Below, in pieces: positions 8,283-15,811 of a stretch of DNA of 64,000 nucleotides. The stretch is taken from NCBI GenBank assembly GCA_014695195.1, contig JACJNW010000022.1, forward strand, positions 1 through 64,000, given 5' to 3'. The translations under genes were made by a program, and so were the position numbers. Within the stretch, counting starts at the first letter, position 1, and every line of letters begins with the position of its first letter. A model generated the notes under the pieces. It saw nothing but the letters and a program-made list of their open reading frames with translations. It ran no database searches and was not told where the DNA came from. Source of the DNA: Cyanobacteria bacterium FACHB-DQ100 (GTDB taxonomy: Bacteria > Cyanobacteriota > Cyanobacteriia > Leptolyngbyales > Leptolyngbyaceae).

Positions 8283-10613
8283 TCATCGGGCTAACCGCGA
8301 GACTGTCGCAACTAGCTCAGCCGGATTAATAGGCTTCGATAAGTGCTTTTGAAACCCAGCATTTAACACTTGACGTTCATTTGCTTCCCCCGCGTAAGCA
8401 GTTAGCGCGATCGCACGCACTTGAGAAGCCGGAGCAGGTAGCTGAGTGCGGATCGATTCAATCAGCATATACCCATCGATCTCTGGCATTCCGATATCGC
8501 TGACGAGCAAATCCGGCTGAATGTGTAGAATTGATCGCAGCACTTCGCTTGCCGAGGATAATGCCACGATTTCGGCACCGGCTTGCTCCAGCACAAAGGC
8601 AACAAAATCACGCGAATCAGGCTCATCGTCTACGACCACGATCTTTAACCCGCTCAGCGAAGCTTCGTCATCTGTTAACCGTGCATCATCAGGGTTAGTG
8701 TCTAACTGCATTGATTGCTTCAGGAGCGGCAACCGCACCATAAACGTAGCGCCTTGATCTTCACCTGCACTTTCGACCCTGACTGTCCCGCCATGTAATT
8801 CGACCAGTTGCCGCACGATCGCAAGTCCTAACCCTAATCCCCCGAACTTGCGCGTCGTCGCTCCGTCCTCTTGGCGAAAGTATTCAAACACATACGGTAG
8901 AAACCCTGGATGAATGCCTTTTCCGGTGTCTCGTACCTGCATTTGAGCGTGCGTTCCAAGCTGTTGTAACTCGATCTCGACTTGTCCCCCTTCCGGCGTG
9001 AACTTAATCGCGTTGGTCAGTAAGTTCCAGACCACTTGCTGAAGACGAGCCGAATCCCCCAGCACTTGCCCCACCTTCAAATCTAGATGCGTTTGAATCT
9101 GAATTGATTTGGCTTCTGCCGCTAGTCGTACGGTTTCCAGCGCTGCACGAATGATCACCGCGAGATCGATCGGTACTGGATTGAGCTTGAGTTTGCCTTG
9201 AAGAATCCGGGAAACATCGAGCAGATCTTCAATCAGTTGGACTTGTAGCTGGGCGTTGCGCTCGATCGTCTCTAGGGCATGAGCCGTTCTTTCAGCATCT
9301 AAACGACCTTTGCGAAGCAGACTTGACCAGCCGAGAATCGGATTGAGCGGAGAGCGTAATTCATGCGATAACACCGCCAAGAACTCGTCTTTGATGCGGT
9401 TAGCGGTTTCCGCTTGCTGCCGCGCCCCTTGCTCACTCACTAGAAGCTGTTCACGTTCCGCTTCCGCTTGCTTTTGTTTGGTAATGTCGCGTGACACAAC
9501 TAACAGTTGCGAAACCTGTCCGGCTGGATTTCGCACCGCAGAAACGATCACATCCCACCATCTCGGCTGACCTTTTCTGGTTGGGCAATAGCCGTTAAAC
9601 TGTCCCACGTTGCCCGCTTGAGCTACCTCGATCGCAGTTCTTGCCTTTTGTTGGTCTTCGCCTTGCCAAAAGGTGAGCCAATCTTTACCCAGAACCGACT
9701 CAGGCTGACCAATCTCAAGAAGCTGCAAGCTGCCTTTATTTAAGTACAAGATTCGCCCATCTAAGCCTAGAACTTTGATGCAGTCATGCGTGCTCTCTAA
9801 AATTCGCTGCTTTAACTCTTCACTTTCTCGCAGGTCTGCTTCGGCTTGTTTGCGTTCCGCTTCGCGGCGCTTGGCGGCGGTAATATCGGACAGGATGAGA
9901 ACCGCACCGGTAAACTTTCCCTGCGAATTGAAGATTGGATCAACGGTTTTGGCAAGCCAGCGTCCTTCTGCCCGAAGCTCTGTAACTTGACGCTGATGTG
10001 TTTCTCTAGCCAGACGAAAGCAGGCACCGTCACCGACTCCCAGTTCTGCCTGCATCAGTTCATAATGAAGACAGCCAGCAATCTCTTCAGCAGACTTACA
10101 AAAAAGCTGGCTCATCGCTCGATTACAGCGCAGAGATCTGCCTTCCGAATCTAATAAACACACGCCATCATTGATTGCATCGAACGTCGTTTGCCATTCT
10201 CGTGCCAGAGTAAAGGCTGATTCTTCAGCGCGACGAACTCGCAGCAGCGATCGCACCGTCGCTAACAGTTCGATCGGTTCCACGGGCTGAACGAGGTAGC
10301 CATCGGCACCGCTATCGAGTCCTTCGGCTTTATCTTGACTTTTGACAAAACTGGCTGAGAGATGCAGCACCGGAATAAAGGCAGTTTCGGGATTTGACTT
10401 AATCTGGCGACAGACTTCAAAGCCGTTGACATCGGGTAGCTTCACATCCAGAATCACAAGCGCGGGCTGATAATCCACGATCGCCTGGAGTCCTGCGGCT
10501 CCGGTTTCTGCTTCGACCACGGTGTACCCTGCCTCTTGCAGAACTCGCGTCACGATGTAACGAGTCGTTTCGTTGTCGTCGATATGCAAAATCGTGACTC
10601 GTGACTCAATCAT
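8283..10613 (-). CDS. hybrid sensor histidine kinase: REC-PAS-PAS-HisKA-HATPase-REC
   Basis: The protein has 776 residues and no membrane segment. An N-terminal receiver (about 1-125) carries the acceptor Asp56 in VILDVKLPD. Two PAS domains follow (about 140-255 and 265-385), then a HisKA box LSHELRSPLNPILGW with the His near residue 417. The HATPase domain has its N-box NLLTNAIKFTPEGG and its G-box GLGLGLAIV, and a C-terminal receiver carries LLVSDIGMPEIDG. A ribosome-binding site GGGAGAGG precedes the ATG. It is the last gene of the rsb operon, 10 bases after the previous gene, so it probably acts at the output end of the stressosome relay. No DNA-binding output domain is present; the final target is unknown. 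Confidence 0.9.
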   Translation of the reverse strand: MIESRVTILHIDDNETTRYIVTRVLQEAGYTVVEAETGAAGLQAIVDYQPALVILDVKLPDVNGFEVCRQIKSNPETAFIPVLHLSASFVKSQDKAEGLDSGADGYLVQPVEPIELLATVRSLLRVRRAEESAFTLAREWQTTFDAINDGVCLLDSEGRSLRCNRAMSQLFCKSAEEIAGCLHYELMQAELGVGDGACFRLARETHQRQVTELRAEGRWLAKTVDPIFNSQGKFTGAVLILSDITAAKRREAERKQAEADLRESEELKQRILESTHDCIKVLGLDGRILYLNKGSLQLLEIGQPESVLGKDWLTFWQGEDQQKARTAIEVAQAGNVGQFNGYCPTRKGQPRWWDVIVSAVRNPAGQVSQLLVVSRDITKQKQAEAEREQLLVSEQGARQQAETANRIKDEFLAVLSHELRSPLNPILGWSSLLRKGRLDAERTAHALETIERNAQLQVQLIEDLLDVSRILQGKLKLNPVPIDLAVIIRAALETVRLAAEAKSIQIQTHLDLKVGQVLGDSARLQQVVWNLLTNAIKFTPEGGQVEIELQQLGTHAQMQVRDTGKGIHPGFLPYVFEYFRQEDGATTRKFGGLGLGLAIVRQLVELHGGTVRVESAGEDQGATFMVRLPLLKQSMQLDTNPDDARLTDDEASLSGLKIVVVDDEPDSRDFVAFVLEQAGAEIVALSSASEVLRSILHIQPDLLVSDIGMPEIDGYMLIESIRTQLPAPASQVRAIALTAYAGEANERQVLNAGFQKHLSKPINPAELVATVSRLAR

Positions 10614-10623
10614 GACCTCTCCC

Positions 10624-12753
10624 TTAAGTATCTAGAACCAGTCTGGCTTTGATCAGTGCCTCTCGAAGTTGGGAGGATGCTGCTTGGGCAATCGTTTCTT
10701 TAGAAACAATTGCGATCCCCTGCTTGGTTAAACTGCTCTGCGTTTCCGCATCCAATTGAATAGATGAATGGATGATAACAGGAATCAATTGAGCAGTGGG
10801 ACTTTGCTGGAGCCGATCGAGGACATCAAGTCCGCTCATATCCGGCAGTTCCAGATCAAGCAGAATTGCGTCTGGCGATTCGAGAGTTGCCAATGCAATG
10901 CCTTCTTGTCCACTTACAGCTTCTAAAACTTGCAGTGGAGTATCAGACAATAGTTGCTCTATCACATAACGATGAGAGGAATCATCGTCAATCAGGAGCA
11001 GTTTTTGAGTTCTGCCTCGATTAATCAACCGATTTAGCTTATTCAGCATCGGCAATCTATCTACAGGCTTAATCAAGAATCCATCGGCTCCAAGGGCAAG
11101 AGCCTGCTTCTCGTTATCAACCACAGTCGCGACGATGACGGGAATCTTGCAGGTGGCACTATCGCCTTTAATTTCTTTGAGAAACGTCCAGCCGTTTTGC
11201 CTTTCAAGTAAAATATCCAGCACGATCGCGGCGGGTTGAATCTGCTGTAGGACAGATCTCGCTTGCTCTAGAGAACGGGCTGTAACTAGCTGATAGCTTG
11301 AATCTTGCAGGTGCTTTTCATAAATAAACAGCGTTTCGGTGTGGTCTTCGATCGCGAGAATCGGCAGTCGAGCGGGTTGGAGCGGCGCGATCGTTTGCAG
11401 TGAAGAGGTGAGTTCGGTAGTGTGGGGATAAACGATCGGGATCGAGGCTGAGAAGGTTGAGCCTTTTCCCAGTTCACTGATTAGTGAAACACTGCCTCCT
11501 AATAGCTCTGTCAGCTTTCGGGTAAGCGGCAGTCCGAGTCCTGTTCCTTTGGTTTGCTTTTGCAGATCAGACCCGATTTGCACAAAATCTTCAAAAATCC
11601 GCTCTTGGTCGTCTGGAGCAATACCGATTCCAGTATCCGCAACAGAAAAGGTAATCGTTTGACCCGTTTGCGCTGCTGTCACTCGCACTTCCCCTCGATC
11701 GGTGAACTTGAGCGCATTCGAGACAAAATTTCTCAGAATTTGGGCGACTTTTCCTTCATCGCTATAGAGCGGCGATAATCCAATCGGTTCTTCAAAAATC
11801 AGCGCCACAGAGCTATTTTGCACCAGCAAGGGGCGCAACATTCCCCGCATTGTGCCAAACAAGTCGCTAACCTCAAATGCACTGGGATGGACTTCGACTT
11901 TTCCAGCTTCTACTTTTGCTAGATCCAGTAGATCGTTGACTAGAACGGATAATCCGTCTGCCGCTTTTTGGATAAAGGTCACTTGTTTTGCTTGCTCTGA
12001 GGTTAAGTCTCCGTCTAAGTGGTTAAGCAGTATCCGAGACAACGAGAGGATCGAATTTAACGGTGTCCGAAACTCATGACTCATATTCGAGAGAAAGCGG
12101 GTTTTGAGTTCGTTTGCCTGTTGGAGAGAGTCCGCCTTTTCATCGAGTTCGGCATATAGAGCTAGGACACCGCGATTGGTATCTTCTAACTCTCGGTTAA
12201 GTTGAATCAGTTCTTCTTCACGCTGGCGCAGTTCTGCCATCGCTTGCAGCAGTTCTTGATTTTGGCGCTGAATCTCTTCGTAAGGATTCTGGGGCGATCG
12301 CTTGATCATCTCGTCCCGAATCTGCTGCAATTGCGCTTCAGTCAGCAGCGTTGATCGCTTCGGCAGCGCTTTGCCCATGACGATCGTAGTCCCGGTGGGC
12401 TGCGATTCTATCTCAAAGCGCTCCATCAATCGGCGCGTACCCAGGATGCCAAGCCCCATTCCTGTTTGGGAGGTGTAGCGTCCTGCCAACACTTCTGCAA
12501 GATGCGGAATGCCCTGACCCTGATCCCAAATCCGAATCAAAAAGGTCTGAGGATTTCCATCTAGATAGAATTCAACGGTTCCGCCCCCGGCATATTGAAA
12601 CGCATTGCGGCTAATTTCTGAAACTGCCGTTGCCAGTCGTGTTTGATCTTGCGGATCAAATCCTAAGTGATCGGCAAGTTCGCGGGTTCGTTGCCGCGCC
12701 TGTACGACATCTTGTTCGTAGTGAACTCTGAGCGTGAATAAAACAACCCTCAT
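10624..12753 (-). CDS. RsbT-like ATPase fused to hybrid histidine kinase with two receivers
   Basis: The protein has 709 residues. The first 135 form a GHKL ATPase of the RsbT/RsbW type (AVSEISRNAFQYAGGG; GMGLGILGTRRLMERF). A coiled coil (about 155-205) leads to a HisKA domain (SHEFRTPLNS, His near 224) and a second, full-size HATPase (NFVSNALKFTDRGEV; GTGLGLPLTRK). Two receivers follow, with acceptor Asp in VLDILLE and ILLDLELPD. The start overlaps the stop of the upstream gene by 4 bases (12750-12753), so translation is probably coupled. A switch kinase domain and a phosphorelay kinase in one chain suggest a direct bridge from partner switching to two-component signalling. This role is an inference. 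Confidence 0.88.
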   Translation of the reverse strand: MRVVLFTLRVHYEQDVVQARQRTRELADHLGFDPQDQTRLATAVSEISRNAFQYAGGGTVEFYLDGNPQTFLIRIWDQGQGIPHLAEVLAGRYTSQTGMGLGILGTRRLMERFEIESQPTGTTIVMGKALPKRSTLLTEAQLQQIRDEMIKRSPQNPYEEIQRQNQELLQAMAELRQREEELIQLNRELEDTNRGVLALYAELDEKADSLQQANELKTRFLSNMSHEFRTPLNSILSLSRILLNHLDGDLTSEQAKQVTFIQKAADGLSVLVNDLLDLAKVEAGKVEVHPSAFEVSDLFGTMRGMLRPLLVQNSSVALIFEEPIGLSPLYSDEGKVAQILRNFVSNALKFTDRGEVRVTAAQTGQTITFSVADTGIGIAPDDQERIFEDFVQIGSDLQKQTKGTGLGLPLTRKLTELLGGSVSLISELGKGSTFSASIPIVYPHTTELTSSLQTIAPLQPARLPILAIEDHTETLFIYEKHLQDSSYQLVTARSLEQARSVLQQIQPAAIVLDILLERQNGWTFLKEIKGDSATCKIPVIVATVVDNEKQALALGADGFLIKPVDRLPMLNKLNRLINRGRTQKLLLIDDDSSHRYVIEQLLSDTPLQVLEAVSGQEGIALATLESPDAILLDLELPDMSGLDVLDRLQQSPTAQLIPVIIHSSIQLDAETQSSLTKQGIAIVSKETIAQAASSQLREALIKARLVLDT

Positions 12754-13751
12754 CGTGCTTCTCTTGCCACCAGTACGGTCACGTCATCTCGATCGCGGTT
12801 AAAGTCTCGATACAATACCCCCGCGATCAGACTGGGATGTTTTTGGCGCAATCCAGGATAACGATCGAGCCTCCACTGCGTTGCCAATCCGTCAGAGTGC
12901 ATAATCAACAATCCGTTCGGATACCAGGGATGCGTAAACTCCTGAATTTTGCGGACTTCATGCCCAACCGTGCCATTGTGAGACACCAGATTGTGATGAT
13001 CCGTAAACGAAGAGATGCTGGTCGCAATGTTACCGATGCCTGCGTAGTGAACTGATCGCTGGTCAAAATTAATTTCCGTGATCGCTAATACTGCGCCGCG
13101 TGTACTTCGCAAAGCTTGATGTGCCGCTTCGACGATTTCATGGGGCGATCGCTGATAATTTTCCTCTAAAGTTCTGACGGCGGCTGAAGAAGCACTCGCC
13201 GCCGCAGACCCATGCCCTAACCCGTCTGCCACTAGCAATACACTACGATGCGGGTGAATTTGACTTGCCCAAGCATCTCCAGAAACTTCCTCGCCTCGCT
13301 TCGGTAAACAGACCGCTCCGATTTCTAATAGGATCTTGGGTGAATGGGAAAGCGGCTCTGACCAAAGTTGCATCAGAATTGCGGTTCCAGAGCCAGGAAT
13401 CGAATAAATTTCAAACAAATTAGAAAGGCGACGAACCGCGCCCAATCCATTGCCTGAGGTTCCAGCCGTCGAAAAGCCATCTTGTAAGCACTGATTCACA
13501 TCGATCATGCCTGGCCCTTGATCGAGGGCTAAAACCTCAATGCCGATCGCGGGCTCTTGGATTGCCCGCAGCAGCATCACTCCTCCCTGAGCGTGCTGTA
13601 GCAGATTGTTCGCAACCTCGGTCACGACAATCCCGACTCTACCGCGCTCGATCTCTTTGAACCCGAAACGAGTTGCCAAGTTCAGCGCTGCCCGTCGCGC
13701 TTCTCCTATTTGACTTGACTCAGTGATTGCAATGGCGATCGATTCTCTCAT
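12750..13751 (-). CDS. RsbT/RsbW-like ATPase domain fused to SpoIIE-type PP2C phosphatase
   Basis: The protein has 333 residues. The N-terminal half (about 1-130) is a GHKL ATPase (VVTEVANNLLQHAQGG; GNGLGAVRRLSNLF). The C-terminal half resembles SpoIIE/RsbX phosphatases, with Asp-containing motifs GDAWAS and VADGLGHG, and further conserved LLIMHSDGLATQW. In Bacillus, RsbX dephosphorylates RsbS and RsbR and resets the stressosome. This protein sits after rsbT in the operon, so it is the likely reset phosphatase, with an extra ATPase domain that Bacillus RsbX lacks. Whether the ATPase part still binds ATP was not tested. Confidence 0.85.
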   Translation of the reverse strand: MRESIAIAITESSQIGEARRAALNLATRFGFKEIERGRVGIVVTEVANNLLQHAQGGVMLLRAIQEPAIGIEVLALDQGPGMIDVNQCLQDGFSTAGTSGNGLGAVRRLSNLFEIYSIPGSGTAILMQLWSEPLSHSPKILLEIGAVCLPKRGEEVSGDAWASQIHPHRSVLLVADGLGHGSAAASASSAAVRTLEENYQRSPHEIVEAAHQALRSTRGAVLAITEINFDQRSVHYAGIGNIATSISSFTDHHNLVSHNGTVGHEVRKIQEFTHPWYPNGLLIMHSDGLATQWRLDRYPGLRQKHPSLIAGVLYRDFNRDRDDVTVLVAREAR

Positions 13752-13785
13752 GCCCTATTCTGACGCATTCCGAATCAAATCATCG

Positions 13786-14184
13786 CTATTTCCACCGAAC
13801 GATCGTCACCCGCGTTCCTTGTCCGATCGCAGATTCAATCACAAACTCATTCGCCAATCGTTTAGCGCCACCCAATCCCATTCCTAATCCGCTCCCCGTG
13901 GTAAATCCATCTTTGAGCGCTAGTTCAATATCCGGAATGCCCGAACCTTGATCTTCAAAAGTGAGCCGGAGTCCTCTGCGTCCTCCTGCCTCCAGCGTTT
14001 CTAGCTTCATCAGTCCGCCACCGCCATAATCTAGGGTGTTGCGGGCAAGTTCACTGGCGGCGGTGACAATTTTGGTTTGATCTACTAAGCCGAACCCAAT
14101 CGCGATCGCGGACTGGCGCACGGCTTGTCGGACTAAAATCACGTCTGTAGAAGATGCAATCGGTACCGTTTCAATCTTTTCCAT
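13786..14184 (-). CDS. rsbT: RsbT-like serine kinase of the stressosome
   Basis: From the ATG at 14184 (MEKIETVPI) the protein has 132 residues, close to Bacillus RsbT. Conserved blocks are GLVDQTKIVTAASELARN (N-box), DQGSGIPDIELALKDGFTT and GLGMGLGGAKRLANEF, and it ends TRVTIVRWK, much like RsbT. It should phosphorylate the STAS proteins RsbS and RsbR and then leave the complex to act on its output partner. The start overlaps the end of rsbS by 14 bases, so the two are translationally linked. A longer start at 14205 is possible. Confidence 0.88.
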   Translation of the reverse strand: MEKIETVPIASSTDVILVRQAVRQSAIAIGFGLVDQTKIVTAASELARNTLDYGGGGLMKLETLEAGGRRGLRLTFEDQGSGIPDIELALKDGFTTGSGLGMGLGGAKRLANEFVIESAIGQGTRVTIVRWK

Positions 14185-14587
14185 CGTCGTGTACACTCCG
14201 CCCACGCTCGACGATTGGAGGTTTGGCAGGTTCGCTCAGCGACGATCGCAGCAGCGCCATACCTTTTTCTAGGTTTAACGCAGTCCGAATTCCGGTGAGC
14301 GATAATCCCAACTCTACCAGAGTAATTGCCACGGCGGGCTGCATTCCAACGACGACGGTTTCGGCATCCAGCACCCGCGCCATTCTCGCAATGTTGCCTA
14401 AAACCCTGCCGATAAAAGAATCAACAATCTCTAAGGCAGAGATATCAATCAGAACGCCGTGCGCCGAAGTTTCGGAGATACGGTTCGTTAAGTCATCCTG
14501 TAGCGTCAGGGCTAAACGATCGTGCATATCGACCTGGATTGTGACCAAGAGAAAGTTGCCCATTTGCAGGATAGGAATGTGTTCCAT
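14171..14587 (-). CDS. rsbS: RsbS-like STAS domain protein, stressosome core
   Basis: The 138-residue protein is a single STAS domain over the first 115 residues. The block DISALEIVDSFIGRVLGNI contains Ser57, at the position phosphorylated by RsbT in Bacillus RsbS (DSF motif). Downstream VVVGMQPAVAITLVELGL is also typical. RsbS and RsbR build the cytoplasmic stressosome that holds RsbT inactive. The stretch after residue 115 (SSLSEPAKPPIVERGRSVHDDGKD) is a longer tail than usual and overlaps the rsbT start. Confidence 0.9.
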   Translation of the reverse strand: MEHIPILQMGNFLLVTIQVDMHDRLALTLQDDLTNRISETSAHGVLIDISALEIVDSFIGRVLGNIARMARVLDAETVVVGMQPAVAITLVELGLSLTGIRTALNLEKGMALLRSSLSEPAKPPIVERGRSVHDDGKD

Positions 14588-14597
14588 GCGGTTTCTC

Positions 14598-15458
14598 CTA
14601 TTTCGCCTGAGTGCGGACGATCGTCGCTCCCACTCGCGTCAGTGCCACTCGAAACGCATCGGCTAACGTGGCTTTTGTGATCACATTAGTTAAATCGATG
14701 CCGAGATACACGATCGTTTGAGCAATTTGAGGACGAATGCCGCTGATAATACAGTCTGCCCCCATTAATCGAGCCGCAGTCACAGTTTTGAGCAAGTGTT
14801 GAGCGGTGAGGGTATCGACAGTCGGAACCCCAGTAATATCGATAATCGCAACTTCTGATCCAGTCTCCACGATCGCTTGTAGCAGGGATTCCATCACCGT
14901 CTGAGTCCGAGCGCTATCAAGCGTTCCAATAACCGGCAGAGCGAGAATCCCGTCCCAAAGTTTTACAACGGGCGTAGAAAGCTCAAGCAACTCTTCCTGC
15001 TGGCGCTGAATCACTTTTTCCCGCGACTTTTGATACGCTTCCATCGCCAGTAATCCGAGTTGATCCAGCAAAGTGGTGGCTTGCCAAATTTCCTCACTTA
15101 ATGCAGCGGAATCTTTGAGATGCTGACGCATTCGATCGAACAGGGGTTGCTTGAACGAAAACACAAACATCGCCGTTTCAGTTGGCGTAAAGCCTTTTTG
15201 AGATCGCGATCGTGCCACGCTTTCCACCATTTCCCGCACGTCGCGCCACTCTGAAGCTTGAAGATTTGTCAGATTATTGTGCTGAGCAGCGCTCCGAAGC
15301 ACATTGAGAAATTCGCGGCATTCCTCTTGCATTTCTGCTTCTTTGATTAGCCCCCCGCGATTGTTCGCGATCGCCAGTTCTCGACTCCACTCTGCCAGTA
15401 AGTCTGCTTCATAGGCTTCAAGAATTTCCGGGATCGTACTGCGACTCGTCATATCCAT
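14598..15458 (-). CDS. RsbR-like stressosome protein (N-terminal sensor + STAS)
   Basis: The protein has 286 residues. An alpha-helical N-terminal domain (about 1-150: STIPEILEAYEADLLAEW, later FVFSFKQPLFDRMRQH) resembles the four-helix sensor of RsbRD-type proteins rather than a globin or PAS sensor. The STAS domain (about 165-280) has DITGVPTVDTLTAQHL, with Thr at the sites phosphorylated by RsbT in RsbR proteins, and IISGIRPQIAQTIVYLGIDL. It is the first gene of the rsb operon and lies 10 bases before rsbS. The input it senses cannot be read from the sequence. Confidence 0.88.
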   Translation of the reverse strand: MDMTSRSTIPEILEAYEADLLAEWSRELAIANNRGGLIKEAEMQEECREFLNVLRSAAQHNNLTNLQASEWRDVREMVESVARSRSQKGFTPTETAMFVFSFKQPLFDRMRQHLKDSAALSEEIWQATTLLDQLGLLAMEAYQKSREKVIQRQQEELLELSTPVVKLWDGILALPVIGTLDSARTQTVMESLLQAIVETGSEVAIIDITGVPTVDTLTAQHLLKTVTAARLMGADCIISGIRPQIAQTIVYLGIDLTNVITKATLADAFRVALTRVGATIVRTQAK

Positions 15459-15811
15459 GGGAGCATCTTCTCATAGTCCAAGCTTTAGTGTAGGACTGCT
15501 TCAACTCATCGAGATGGAGTGAACCATTTTTCATAAGGTTTCATTGTGATCCAGCCTGTACAAAGTCACGGGCGATTGGGTGAATCGAGACAGCTTAAAT
15601 ACAAGCCCTCAGACCGCAATCTATAAATTTAGACAACGGATAAAACCTGCTCAGCAGCGATCGCGCTCAACACTCAGGTTGATCAACACTTAGAAAGATA
15701 ACCGTTGCAGCAACCTTCCCTTCCCCGGTGGATGCAGTGTTGTCAAGTACGCCCTAAATTGAGCAATAAGCTTACTCTGCTCGTTAAGCAAGATGCGTTG
15801 TGTAGACCTTT
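15459..15811. promoter_or_regulatory. divergent regulatory region between rsb operon and membrane histidine kinase
   Basis: These 353 bases lie between two divergently transcribed signalling units and must hold promoters for both. No clear consensus -35/-10 pair, operator or small gene was recognised. Confidence 0.45.
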
